Assembly: GCA_038319685.1 (NCBI GenBank)
Contig: JBBQDN010000006.1
Coordinates: forward strand, 15,150-79,149
Direction: 5' to 3'
From: UBA6022 sp038319685
GTDB lineage: Bacteria; Patescibacteriota; Saccharimonadia; Saccharimonadales; Saccharimonadaceae
Length of the DNA: 64,000 nucleotides
How positions within the stretch are numbered: position 1 is the first letter of the stretch; the number at the start of each line of letters is the position of its first letter. A program made the translations under genes and the position numbers. The notes under the pieces were generated by a model. The model saw only the letters and a program-made list of their open reading frames with translations. It ran no database searches and was not told the DNA's origin. Positions 51,854-60,869 of this stretch are shown in pieces.

Positions 51854-53119
51854 TTATATTCTCAGAAGTCGATTGAGTTTATCTTTGATCGTATCTGTGT
51901 CACTACTCCCCATCATTGTATCATATCCAACCCGCAGTAATCCCATGGCGGTAATGAACGTATGGTCGTTTGCGTCCCCCGTTGTGTCGATAATTCCGGC
52001 AACTTCTTTGGGATTAATCAGTTGGACAGTTGGCTGTTTGGTAAATGGCAAATCTTTGTGCCAGTCAGCCGATTCAAGCGACGTAATAATCTTTTTAAGG
52101 CTTGATCCACCGCCACATAGCAGGATTCGACTTGGCAAATGATCGACAGAATCAAACTCGCTCAGAGCCAGTTCAACACCCGCTAACCAAACGTCAAGTG
52201 TTTTGTCGATGGCAGCATTGGCGTCTTTGGCGACCGATGCTTTGATCTGGCTGCTTTCGATGTTGACCTTTAGTTTTTCAGCGTCAGTATAGCTAAGATC
52301 CATGTCAGTTGCAATCGTGCGTGTAAAGCTTCGTCCGCCAATACCAAACATCTTGGTACCTTCGACACCGCCATCATTTACGACCGCAATGTCAGTCGTG
52401 CCGCCACCAACATCAACTAGAATAGCCGTAAATGTGCTGCTAGCATCTGTTCCTAATACCGAACGACTGACCGCAAATGGTTCGGCCGCAACTGCAACTA
52501 ACTCGAGCGCCAGTTCATCGGCAACTCGTTCGAGTGCCCCAATATGCACCATTGGTGCAAATGCGGTATATATCTGAACGGCAACGTCTTTGCCCTGAAA
52601 CCCGATAGGGTTACTGACTTTATAGCCATCAATATGAATACTGACCAGCGCAGAGTTGACCAGCTTTACCTCGACTTCGTCGTTGCCTGTTTCGAGTGCG
52701 ATTTGCTTTTGCGCCTTGCCCTGGGCCCGTTCTTGAACTTTTTCGATGATAAATTCCATTTCGGCGGTGTCCAGTGGACGATCGGGCTGTGGACGACGGT
52801 AACGAATGGTGTTTGTCACACCTTTAACCAACTCACCAGCAATACCAATCACCACACGTGTCGCATGAATACCTGATTGATCTTCGGCAGCACTCAAGGC
52901 TTCTTCGCAGTTACGGACGACACCAGAAATATCGGCGATCGCACCGGAATACATATCACTGACATCCTGACGAGCACGACCAACGCCGACAATTTCTAAT
53001 TGGTCATCGGTCTGTTTGGCGACGAGTGCCTTGACGAACTCCGTACCAATGTCGAGCGCGACAACATAATCAGTATCCGACGTATTCTTGCGAGCTTGGC
53101 GAAATTTATCAAAAACCAT
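51854..53119 (-). CDS. Actin-like ATPase of the FtsA/PilM family
   Basis: A 421-residue actin-fold protein. Phosphate-1 is VVALDIGTEFVKA, the SHS2-like 1C domain follows (about 90-180), phosphate-2 is ILVDVGGGTTDIAVV, and the adenosine region is ILLCGGGSSLK. It could be FtsA (divisome) or PilM (type IV pilus). No ftsZ or pil genes are adjacent; the next gene encodes a single-TM extracytoplasmic protein, which favours an envelope-spanning complex. It heads the operon with ruvX and mltG. Confidence 0.85.
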   Translation of the reverse strand: MVFDKFRQARKNTSDTDYVVALDIGTEFVKALVAKQTDDQLEIVGVGRARQDVSDMYSGAIADISGVVRNCEEALSAAEDQSGIHATRVVIGIAGELVKGVTNTIRYRRPQPDRPLDTAEMEFIIEKVQERAQGKAQKQIALETGNDEVEVKLVNSALVSIHIDGYKVSNPIGFQGKDVAVQIYTAFAPMVHIGALERVADELALELVAVAAEPFAVSRSVLGTDASSTFTAILVDVGGGTTDIAVVNDGGVEGTKMFGIGGRSFTRTIATDMDLSYTDAEKLKVNIESSQIKASVAKDANAAIDKTLDVWLAGVELALSEFDSVDHLPSRILLCGGGSSLKKIITSLESADWHKDLPFTKQPTVQLINPKEVAGIIDTTGDANDHTFITAMGLLRVGYDTMMGSSDTDTIKDKLNRLLRI

Positions 53120-53254
53120 AATTAGTATTCATTATAGAGCACTTTCATCGTTTGTTGCAATTTTTGGTATTGCCTCGTCGAATATCACCCATATAAAGAC
53201 TCGCGGTCAGGTAGGAGAGTTGCATTTTATACCGATGGATGATGTAGTGTATGT

Positions 53255-54184
53255 ATGACACATGATCAATCTCGTAATAACTTTCAACTATTCCCCACTG
53301 ACCCCCTTAGTTATGAAGTAAATAATGCCACGACTCACATTGATATTATCGACGAGCACCTAGAAAAAAATCTTACACCAGACATAACAACCGATAATTT
53401 AGTATTTGAACAAAAAGATATTAGTCAAAGCATTCTGCCGACAATTGTCATGACCCTACTAGAATCGGGTGCCATAGTGGACGGTATCAATGTTTCGTCC
53501 CAACTATGCAGTGATGATGACAGGTACACGCTGACGATTAATTTTGAACTAAAAGATATACATGGGTCAATGACGACCGTGTCAATTATCGCGCCTGCCA
53601 GTCTGGATGAAACTCTATTTCCAACTGGCATCGCTTACGACAATGGTGACGCGCCCTGGGTACATGACACCCCGATTGAAGAAATATCGGCATTTTTACA
53701 TAGCATTATCTATAGTCAAGACGAAATGGAAGCAGCATTGAACTGTGACATCCGTGACGTAGCAGTATTCGATACAGTACTGCAGGACCTACGGGACAAA
53801 TCATCCACCCAGAAAATAGCCAAGTACTATCGTATTGATATTGGCAACGATACTCTTCATATCGAACGAACCGAGTACGCCGTCGGCCCGAATGGCAGTC
53901 TTGGTACAATGACAATTAGCCATAGTCAACAGACCAAAGATATGCAGGAATCAGACACGGCATCGGTATGGTTTTGTCTCACCGAGGATATGCCGCCCGA
54001 ATTCTACGTGTATCTCCCGCAGATTTCAACCAGCGAACATCAAAGGGTCGACGAACATCACCCTGATATTCAACTCCTTTTTCAGGTAGTCCGTGGCGTG
54101 GCACAACTGACGACAAAAGGTCAGGAATTTTTCGTATCGGACCGTACACTTGATGCAATCATACGCGACGCACCCGAAACATAA
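53255..54184 (+). CDS. Hypothetical acidic protein
   Basis: A 309-residue acidic soluble protein without membrane helix or signal peptide. No motif was recognised; alternating beta-strand patterns (YTLTINFELKDIHGSMTTVS) and an Asp/Glu-rich composition suggest a cytoplasmic alpha/beta protein. It lies alone on the plus strand and its end nearly meets the end of alaS. Function unknown. Confidence 0.72.
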   Translation: MTHDQSRNNFQLFPTDPLSYEVNNATTHIDIIDEHLEKNLTPDITTDNLVFEQKDISQSILPTIVMTLLESGAIVDGINVSSQLCSDDDRYTLTINFELKDIHGSMTTVSIIAPASLDETLFPTGIAYDNGDAPWVHDTPIEEISAFLHSIIYSQDEMEAALNCDIRDVAVFDTVLQDLRDKSSTQKIAKYYRIDIGNDTLHIERTEYAVGPNGSLGTMTISHSQQTKDMQESDTASVWFCLTEDMPPEFYVYLPQISTSEHQRVDEHHPDIQLLFQVVRGVAQLTTKGQEFFVSDRTLDAIIRDAPET

Positions 54185-54188
54185 CAGT

Positions 54189-56090
54189 CTACACTAGTAC
54201 TGCTTTGATACGACGAATGCCAGCGCTTGATGATTCTTCTTTGATGATTTTGAAGGTTTTACCACCATCAATAAGTTCGTGAGTGTGGTCAACGTGGGGA
54301 CCGCCACAAATTTCAAAACTAAATGGGACATCCTCGTTATCGGCAATCATTTTATAGACTTTGACCGTGTCACCGTAGCGATCACCAAACTGACCAAGAG
54401 CGCCTTTTTCTTCTCGCGCAACAGTAGTCGGGTATTCAGCAAAACTGATCTTTAAGTCTTTGTTGATTTGTTGATTGACGATGTTTTCGACTTGTTTGAT
54501 TTGTTCAGAAGTCATTTTTTCAGGATGGCTAAAATCAAAACGAAGTCGTTCTTCGGTGATATTACTGCCGTGTTGCACAACATGATCACCCAGGACATCA
54601 CGAAGCGCTTGGTACATCAAATGCGTGGCGGTGTGGTATTTTTTGTGCTGCAATGTCTGGCCACCGAGGCCACCTTTAAACACACCTTTGGCGGCAGTTT
54701 GCGAACGTTCACGTTGCTCTTTCATCTTGAGATCAAATTTTTCTCTCCAATCACCAAATAGTGGCTTGAGGTTCAATAGATCAATTACTTCAAGAGTCAG
54801 TTCAACAGGATACCCGTATGTGTCATAGAGAGTGAAAACTGAATCTCCTGAAATATACTCATCAGCATCGTTAGAAATCTTCTCTAGAATACGACTACCT
54901 TTTGCTAGTGTTTGGCGGAATGCCTTTTCTTCTTTTAAAAGTATTGCAATAATCTTGTCTTCATCATTGGCAACTTCGGGGTAATCTTCACGATAGAGAC
55001 TCGTAATAACCGGTGCGACGTCCTGAATAAAGTTATGTTCAACACCAAGGAAATATGCCTTTACCATTGCGCGACGAAGTAATCGCCGCATGACGTAGCC
55101 CTGAGTTTTATTACTAGGTAAAATACTGTCAGTCGCCATGAACGTTGCCGCACGCAGGTGATCGGCAATCACGCGCATACTTGCTTGATTGGCGTCGTAA
55201 CTTTTGCCGCTAATTGTTTCGAGTTTTTCGATAATTGGCCACATCACACTGATTTTAAAAACATCAGGATCGTTAATCGCCGCTGCGGCAATTCGCTCTA
55301 AGCCTGAACCGTGATCAATGTTTGGTTTTTCAAGTGGCACGAATACGCCTTCGGATTCTTTGCGATACGCCATAAAAACGTTGTTACCGATTTCCATGAA
55401 CCGACCACAATCACAGTTCGGGTGACAAAACTCACCATATTCAGTATTGTGCGGCGTGCCAAAATCATAAAACATTTCCGAGTCAGGCCCACACGGGTCA
55501 CCAATAGGTGTTGTTTCTGGCCCGCCATTGCGGCTCCACCAGTTTTTAGAACCATCGTAGTAAAAAATTCGTTCACCTGCTTTGATGCCACGTGTGTAGC
55601 CATCTTCTTCTGAACCAATATCAGCTACATTTGCCTGGATACCTTTTTGCGCAAACAATTTTGCCCAAATTTCGGCTGCATCGGTATCTTTGGGAATATT
55701 ATATTCTGGTGCACCAATAAAACATGTCACGTAGAGTTTACTTGGATCAAGTTTGACCACTTCGGTCAGGAATTCAAACATCCACGGAACTTGTTGTGCC
55801 TTAAAATAGTCGCCCATACTCCAGTTCCCAAGCATCTCAAAAAATGTTGTATGACGATTGTCACCAACTTCTTCAATATCCTGCGCACGCAGACATGTTT
55901 GACTATCGGCGAGGCGTACTCCGGCAGGATGTGGCTGACCTAGCAGGTACGGAATCATTGGCTGCATACCAGAACCAGTAAAAAGCGTGCTCGGATCGTT
56001 TTCAGGGACTACTTTGGCGCGCGGAATAACCACGTGACCACGAGCTTCAAAGAATTTGAGGTATTGGGTGCGAATTTCTTGGGCGTTCAT
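54189..56090 (-). CDS. alaS: Alanyl-tRNA synthetase, short form
   Basis: About 633 residues, against about 870 in most bacteria. The class II catalytic core (residues 1-250; RHTTFFEMLGNWSMGDYF), the tRNA-recognition region and the editing domain (HTATHLMYQAL with HxxxH, and CGGPHVDHT) are present. The C-terminal DHHA1/C-Ala domain that usually follows is absent. The ATG at 56090 (MNAQEIRTQYLKFFE) matches the family N-terminus and lies 7 nt after a TAATAT box. A frame ten codons longer exists. Confidence 0.94.
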   Translation of the reverse strand: MNAQEIRTQYLKFFEARGHVVIPRAKVVPENDPSTLFTGSGMQPMIPYLLGQPHPAGVRLADSQTCLRAQDIEEVGDNRHTTFFEMLGNWSMGDYFKAQQVPWMFEFLTEVVKLDPSKLYVTCFIGAPEYNIPKDTDAAEIWAKLFAQKGIQANVADIGSEEDGYTRGIKAGERIFYYDGSKNWWSRNGGPETTPIGDPCGPDSEMFYDFGTPHNTEYGEFCHPNCDCGRFMEIGNNVFMAYRKESEGVFVPLEKPNIDHGSGLERIAAAAINDPDVFKISVMWPIIEKLETISGKSYDANQASMRVIADHLRAATFMATDSILPSNKTQGYVMRRLLRRAMVKAYFLGVEHNFIQDVAPVITSLYREDYPEVANDEDKIIAILLKEEKAFRQTLAKGSRILEKISNDADEYISGDSVFTLYDTYGYPVELTLEVIDLLNLKPLFGDWREKFDLKMKEQRERSQTAAKGVFKGGLGGQTLQHKKYHTATHLMYQALRDVLGDHVVQHGSNITEERLRFDFSHPEKMTSEQIKQVENIVNQQINKDLKISFAEYPTTVAREEKGALGQFGDRYGDTVKVYKMIADNEDVPFSFEICGGPHVDHTHELIDGGKTFKIIKEESSSAGIRRIKAVLV

Positions 56091-56128
56091 ATCTGTTATA
56101 TTAGCACTTCTCATATGCAAGTCCTATA

Positions 56129-56157
56129 TTGACAATGTCGCCTAACTATGATACTAT
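56129..56157 (+). promoter_or_regulatory. Promoter of the 69-residue protein (TTGACA-17-TACTAT)
   Basis: A perfect TTGACA (56129-56134) is followed after 17 nt by TACTAT (56152-56157), divergent from alaS. Confidence 0.85.
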
Positions 56158-56191
56158 CATTTTACTGTTCCTTCGACAATGAGAGAGTGAC

Positions 56192-56401
56192 ATGGATAAT
56201 TTCGCTCAGATGAATACCAGCAGTGGCTGGATGACGGTAGATTTACGCGAGATCATCGGTATGAAGTACAACGTCCAGAAAACCGTCCAGGGACTTACTC
56301 TGTATCACAGTGGAGGTGAGATGTACGTGCAGGTCACCGAGGTTAACGCCTTGAGTCTGCGTGCCCGTTGGGAGGCATACATCCAACAGTCGCAGGAATA
56401 A
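56192..56401 (+). CDS. Small hypothetical protein as a single transcription unit
   Basis: A 69-residue soluble protein (SGWMTVDLREIIGMKYNVQK and a helical end LSLRARWEAYIQQSQE) without recognised domain. GAGAGAG precedes the ATG. It has its own consensus promoter and an exceptionally long terminator hairpin, so it is probably highly expressed. Codon use is more GC-rich than in neighbouring genes. Confidence 0.75.
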   Translation: MDNFAQMNTSSGWMTVDLREIIGMKYNVQKTVQGLTLYHSGGEMYVQVTEVNALSLRARWEAYIQQSQE

Positions 56402-56463
56402 AGCCGTAGATACGGCCAGGCTGGTGCTACGCGCACCGCCTGGCCGTATCGCGGCTGTTTTTA
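56402..56463. terminator. Long terminator hairpin after the 69-residue gene
   Basis: AGCCG plus GATACGGCCAGGC (56402-56421) pairs with GCCTGGCCGTATC plus CGGCT (56438-56456), with an inner GGTGC/GCACC stem, followed by GTTTTTATTT. It reaches the stop of the convergent mnmA gene. Confidence 0.88.
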
Positions 56464-56464
56464 T

Positions 56465-57571
56465 TTAAGCAACGATACCACCACCCAGACATACGTCACC
56501 GTCATAGATCACAACTGATTGCCCGGCGGTGATTGCGCGTTGCTGATCATGTAATTTCAGTTCAACACCAGTGTCGGTAAAAGTGAGTGCCGCATCGGTC
56601 AGAGGCGCACGATGACGAATACGAATCTTGTACTCGCCCGGTTGTGGCGCGCTATTGATCCAGTGGAGGTTTTGCAAACCGACTGTGTCACGCCATAACG
56701 TCTCGTCGTTGAGGTTCGTCGTGACATAGACTTCATTTTTATCCATATCTTTACCGACGACATAGTATGGTAGTCCGCCGCCAACATCCAGTCCGTGGCG
56801 CTGTCCGAGTGTATAGAATATCGCACCATCATGATGACCAAGTTTTTTTCCAGTCCGCTTATCAATAATTGCACCGGATTTTTGTTCGACATATTGTGAT
56901 AAAAATTCACGAATGCCGATCTTGCCGACAAAACAAATGCCTTGGCTATCTTTTTTACCCGCGGTGATCAAACCACGCTCTTTGGCCATGTCACGCACGA
57001 CTGGTTTGGTAAATTCACCAAGTGGAAAAAGGGTTTTTTGGAGTGCTTTGCCCGTCACACGGTACAAGAAGTACGTTTGGTCTTTGTTGGTGTCAGCGGC
57101 TTGTTGTAGATGGTAGATGGTAGATGGTAGATGGGAAGCATCGGTATTAAATTCTTTTTTACCATCTACCATATTCCAACTACCACCTACTGCCTTCGCA
57201 TAATGCCCCGTTGCAATCATATCAGCCCCGTCTTCGAGCGCAGTTTCAAGAAACAACTTAAACTTTACTTCTTGATTACACATAATATCGGGGTTTGGTG
57301 TTCGACCGAGTTTGTATTCTTCGATCATATAGTCGACGACTTTGTGTCGATATTCATTTTCAAAATCAAACACCTTAAAATCAATTCCTAGCTGCACAGC
57401 GACGCGCTTTGCGTCTGCCAAATCATCCGCCCAAGGACATTTCATACCCGGTAAATCCTGCGTCCAGTTTTTCATATACACACCTGTTACGTCATAGCCC
57501 TGCTCAACTAAAAGCGCCGCAGTCAGTGATGAATCAACGCCACCGCTCATCCCAACATAGACTTTAGTCAT
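56465..57571 (-). CDS. mnmA: tRNA 2-thiouridylase MnmA with a repeat-coded insertion
   Basis: A 368-residue enzyme that puts the 2-thio group on U34 of Glu, Gln and Lys tRNAs. The PP-loop GMSGGVDSSLTA, first catalytic Cys region MKCPWADDL, IMCNQEVKF, DSQGICFVG (second Cys) and GQRHGLDVGGGLPYYV are intact. Between GHYAKAV and NKDQTYFLY there is an insert of about 30 residues, part of which (HLPSTIYHL) is coded by four copies of a 7-bp repeat. It overlaps the ydcF-like gene by 4 nt and is in one operon with nifS, which supplies sulphur. Confidence 0.94.
   Translation of the reverse strand: MTKVYVGMSGGVDSSLTAALLVEQGYDVTGVYMKNWTQDLPGMKCPWADDLADAKRVAVQLGIDFKVFDFENEYRHKVVDYMIEEYKLGRTPNPDIMCNQEVKFKLFLETALEDGADMIATGHYAKAVGGSWNMVDGKKEFNTDASHLPSTIYHLQQAADTNKDQTYFLYRVTGKALQKTLFPLGEFTKPVVRDMAKERGLITAGKKDSQGICFVGKIGIREFLSQYVEQKSGAIIDKRTGKKLGHHDGAIFYTLGQRHGLDVGGGLPYYVVGKDMDKNEVYVTTNLNDETLWRDTVGLQNLHWINSAPQPGEYKIRIRHRAPLTDAALTFTDTGVELKLHDQQRAITAGQSVVIYDGDVCLGGGIVA
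57107..57134. repeat. Heptanucleotide tandem repeat (TAGATGG x 4) inside mnmA
   Basis: Four perfect copies of TAGATGG stand head to tail. A copy of the complementary sequence (TACCATCTACCAT, 57160-57172) lies 25 bp away, so the region can fold back. Loss or gain of one unit would shift the mnmA frame. Confidence 0.96.
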
Positions 57572-58170
57572 CGACTTCCTCCAACGTAAAATGCGATGAT
57601 TTTAAAAAACTCAGTGAGGGCTAAATACCAGCCAGTTGGAGTTAGCCACCACCAGGCTGACCATTGGTTATCGCTCGCAACAGGATGGTTACGAATCATC
57701 ACATCTGCCGAGCGAGCACTAAATTCTAGTCCCGCTCGTTTTTGATGATAGCCGCTAGTGATAAGAATGACGGAACTAATGTTGTATTCGCTAAATATAT
57801 TGCGAGTTTTTTCGGCGTTTTCTTTGGTTGTTTCACCGTATTCTTCGATAATAATTGCATCGCTCGAAACACCAGAACTTTCGGCAATATGTTGCATTAC
57901 TTTCGCATTACTTGGACCAGATTTGTCAGCAGCTGCACCAGAAAAAATAAGTTTTTTGCCCCATCCAGCTTTGTATAATGCAATCGCTTCGTTGGTCCGT
58001 GCGGTCGTATCGCCACCACTGACCGCGACTATTGCGTCACTGGCACCACAGCCATGACGATCAGACGGTTGGCTATCACAACTCCGTAAATCATCAGGTG
58101 CTAAAAACGCGCTCAGGCTAAATGCAACTACTCCAAATAACACAGCGCCGACGATCAAACCTTTGATCAT
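57568..58170 (-). CDS. YdcF/SanA-family (DUF218) membrane protein
   Basis: A 200-residue protein with an N-terminal membrane helix (LIVGAVLFGVVAFSLSAFLA) and the DUF218 domain: AIVAVSGGDTTARTNEAIAL, LIFSGAAADKSGPSNA and SVILITSGYHQKRA are typical. Members such as SanA and ElyC act in envelope integrity. The start overlaps the nifS stop by 4 nt and its stop overlaps the mnmA start by 4 nt. Confidence 0.88.
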   Translation of the reverse strand: MIKGLIVGAVLFGVVAFSLSAFLAPDDLRSCDSQPSDRHGCGASDAIVAVSGGDTTARTNEAIALYKAGWGKKLIFSGAAADKSGPSNAKVMQHIAESSGVSSDAIIIEEYGETTKENAEKTRNIFSEYNISSVILITSGYHQKRAGLEFSARSADVMIRNHPVASDNQWSAWWWLTPTGWYLALTEFFKIIAFYVGGSR

Positions 58171-59321
58171 TTTTTTACTCTCTCGTACTCATGTGCTATG
58201 ACATCGACCAGAATAGTGGTGGCTTGTTGCATAGTGTCATCGTTGCAAAGGTGTCCAAGTGTCAGTCGTAAACTTCCATCAGCAACCGATGGATCTAGCC
58301 CAATTGCAGTCAGGACATGTGAACGCGTTCCTTTGTTAGCTGCACACGCGCTACCTGTTGCGACCAAAACACCGCGTGATTCCAGTCCAAACACTAATCG
58401 TTCGGCATCAATACCAGGAAACGAAATATGCAAATGGCCCGCCAGTCGTTTTTTTTGATAGCCCGAAACAATCGCATCAGGAAATTGAATGGTTAATGTT
58501 TCTTGTAACGTATCACGTAGATGTCGGAGTCGTTCAACTTCTGTTTTACGATGACGGTCAACTAACTGGAACGCTTTGGCAAACCCAATTACTCCGGCAA
58601 CGTTTTCCGTTCCGCTCCGCAGTCCGCTTTCCTGTCCCCCGCCAACAATTTGCGGCTGTATCCGCACATGGCTGGCTGCCCATAACAATCCAACTTGTTT
58701 TGGCCCGTACATTTTTCCCGCGTTCAGCGTCATCATATCAACACCAAGTCGTGCGACCGTCAAATCCAACTGACCAGCGCCTTGTGACGCATCGGTGTGA
58801 AAATACAGTGGAGTCATATTACCGTCTGATAGGCGTTTTTCGCGTACATCAGCAATAGCCGCTGCGATGTCCCGAAGCGGCTGAATAGTACCCAGTTCAT
58901 TATTGGCAATCGCAATACTGACTAGTTTGGTGTCTGGACGAATGGCGCTAATAACATTATCGATAGATACAAGTCCGTGCATATCAACCTCGACAATCGT
59001 ATGATCACCACGCCGCGCTGTGGCCAGTACAGCATGATGCTCAGTACTGACGGTGACAACATGACCAGTTACCGTACCAAACGCCAAATTAATCGATTCA
59101 GTTGCGCCGGCAGTCATGACTAATTCGTCAGTTTTTGCGCCCAAAATACCGGCAATGGTATGTTTTGCCGTTTCGTACTCACGACGCACAGCAATCGCAG
59201 GACTATACGGACTGGAAGGGTTATAAAACGCCACCGAAAAATAGGGCTGCATCACCGCAAGCACACGGTCGTCCATCGGAGTCGCCGCGGCGTGATCAAG
59301 ATAAATTATTTCACTACTCAC
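58167..59321 (-). CDS. Cysteine desulfurase (NifS/IscS type)
   Basis: A 384-residue PLP enzyme that takes sulphur from cysteine. LDHAAATPMDDRV, the TEHHAV segment, TDASQGAGQLDL and the Cys loop ATGSACAANKG are family marks. The PLP-binding Lys is in LNAGKMYGPKQVG, with Gly before the Lys where most members have His. The GTG start lies 7 nt after TATAAT. No IscU, SufB or other Fe-S genes are nearby; coupling to mnmA suggests that tRNA thiolation is its main job. Confidence 0.93.
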   Translation of the reverse strand: MSSEIIYLDHAAATPMDDRVLAVMQPYFSVAFYNPSSPYSPAIAVRREYETAKHTIAGILGAKTDELVMTAGATESINLAFGTVTGHVVTVSTEHHAVLATARRGDHTIVEVDMHGLVSIDNVISAIRPDTKLVSIAIANNELGTIQPLRDIAAAIADVREKRLSDGNMTPLYFHTDASQGAGQLDLTVARLGVDMMTLNAGKMYGPKQVGLLWAASHVRIQPQIVGGGQESGLRSGTENVAGVIGFAKAFQLVDRHRKTEVERLRHLRDTLQETLTIQFPDAIVSGYQKKRLAGHLHISFPGIDAERLVFGLESRGVLVATGSACAANKGTRSHVLTAIGLDPSVADGSLRLTLGHLCNDDTMQQATTILVDVIAHEYERVKK

Positions 59322-59338
59322 GTGACTAATTATACCAG

Positions 59339-59773
59339 CTAGCCAAGCTTTTGGCCGGTTGCCGGATCACGGTTATAGACTTCGCGCATGACACGCTCGT
59401 GATACATCTGCACGGCAACAGTCAGATTTTTCAGTTCTTCGCCTTCGATAAATTTATATCGAGCACCTTCTTGGACCTTCAAAATACCATTATCGTGAAC
59501 TTCGTACCGTGTTGTGGCAGATTGTGGCTTGCCTGTTTCGACATCAACCCATTCTTCGTGCCAAATCCAGGTGTTTGGATCAAGATTAAAAAACTCGCGG
59601 CGGTTGCCCGCGGGAATTGGACCAAATAGTTCTGAACCGATATTACTTTCCAGCTGGATCAATTCACGTTCAGTTAGTGTTTTGAACGGACGATTTTTAG
59701 GCATCGTCAGCTTAGGGACGGATACATCGTTTCCGATAAGGAGTTTGAGTGCTTTTTTGAATACATCAGCCAT
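59339..59773 (-). CDS. Hypothetical protein (144 aa)
   Basis: A 144-residue soluble protein. Recognisable features are a Trp-rich beta segment (NTWIWHEEW) and ARYKFIEGEELKNL. It resembles conserved hypothetical proteins of CPR bacteria, but I cannot give a family. It follows the 86-residue ORF by 14 bp and precedes nifS on the same strand. Confidence 0.75.
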   Translation of the reverse strand: MADVFKKALKLLIGNDVSVPKLTMPKNRPFKTLTERELIQLESNIGSELFGPIPAGNRREFFNLDPNTWIWHEEWVDVETGKPQSATTRYEVHDNGILKVQEGARYKFIEGEELKNLTVAVQMYHERVMREVYNRDPATGQKLG

Positions 59774-59787
59774 AATATACGTCTCCT

Positions 59788-60048
59788 TTAGGCGGCTAAA
59801 TCAAAGTCATCCCTAATATCTAGGGTGTTATCGAGTAGTTCACGCCGCCGGGCATATACTGCTTGACCAACTGCAGCAATAAACACATGCGGAAGTGTTG
59901 GTGCTACTTCCTTAGAGAGAAGAAGTTCTTGTTCTTTTCGCATCTCAAGAAGTGCCTGTGCAGCATCCAAATTTAATAGATCTGGATTTCCAGCATGAAA
60001 TAGCACATCGGTGCTATGAGTAAGTATTGGTGCACCATATTCTGACAT
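59788..60048 (-). CDS. Hypothetical protein (86 aa)
   Basis: An 86-residue soluble protein with helical patterns (AAQALLEMRKEQELLLSKEV) and an Asp-rich end. No domain recognised. It is located between tatD and the 144-residue gene, on the same strand. Confidence 0.68.
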   Translation of the reverse strand: MSEYGAPILTHSTDVLFHAGNPDLLNLDAAQALLEMRKEQELLLSKEVAPTLPHVFIAAVGQAVYARRRELLDNTLDIRDDFDLAA

Positions 60049-60097
60049 GGTTATTACTCCGTCTAGTTGTTATAGAGGTTTCTTTTCATGTCTATTT

Positions 60098-60868
60098 TTA
60101 GAGTGCAAAAAGCACAGTCGCATTTGTGGTAGTTGCCTGGGCGATATCATCAATGCTCATCTTTCGAATCGCTGCCTGATGATGTGCTACATGCGTCACA
60201 AATGCTGGCTCGTTCACTATACCACGGACCGGTACTGGTGTCAAGAACGGAGCGTCAGTTTCGAGGAGTAATTTATCAAGTGGAATCGACGTAAACATAG
60301 TTTTTTGTGCCTCATCCTTGGTAAAAGTACTGATACCATTCACCCCGATGTATAGTCCTCGTTGCAACCCCTGTTCTAAATTAGCCTGCGTGTCGGTAAA
60401 ACTATGTAATTCGCCGCGAATTCCTTGAAAATTATCGAATATCGGCCAAAAATCACTCCATACCGATTCACGCCGCTCCGCGGACGATGCCTCACGGACA
60501 TGAAAAATAATCGGTAAATCATGATCAAGCGCCATCTGAATCTGCGCTTCGAGTGCGGTGATCTGGACTTCACGCGGGCTATGGGTATAAAAATAATCGA
60601 GTCCAATCTCGCCAACCGCCACCAATTTGGGTGATCCAAACAGAGGGAGAATGTCATATTCATCCTTGGTATCATGCGGATGAACACCAATTGCCGCATA
60701 GACATTGTCGTGAGTACCGGCAAATGCAACCGCATCACGTGAACTTTGCTCGTTAGTTCCAACGCATAGTAGTTTTCCTACCCCTACCGCACGAGCACGA
60801 ACGAGCGCTTCTTGGCTGTCGATGGGATAGTCAGATTCGTGAATATGACAGTGTGTATCGATGAACAT
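60098..60868 (-). CDS. tatD: TatD-family metal-dependent deoxyribonuclease
   Basis: A 256-residue TIM-barrel hydrolase. The metal ligands are visible in FIDTHCHIHES (HxH), GEIGLDYFY (Glu), IFHVREA (His), ELHSFT (His) and LLETDAPFLTP (Asp). The ATG at 60868 is used because the family starts with the FIDTHCH strand; the open frame extends far upstream over metG. It begins 1 nt after the metG stop, so translation is coupled. Confidence 0.93.
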   Translation of the reverse strand: MFIDTHCHIHESDYPIDSQEALVRARAVGVGKLLCVGTNEQSSRDAVAFAGTHDNVYAAIGVHPHDTKDEYDILPLFGSPKLVAVGEIGLDYFYTHSPREVQITALEAQIQMALDHDLPIIFHVREASSAERRESVWSDFWPIFDNFQGIRGELHSFTDTQANLEQGLQRGLYIGVNGISTFTKDEAQKTMFTSIPLDKLLLETDAPFLTPVPVRGIVNEPAFVTHVAHHQAAIRKMSIDDIAQATTTNATVLFAL

Positions 60869-60869
60869 A

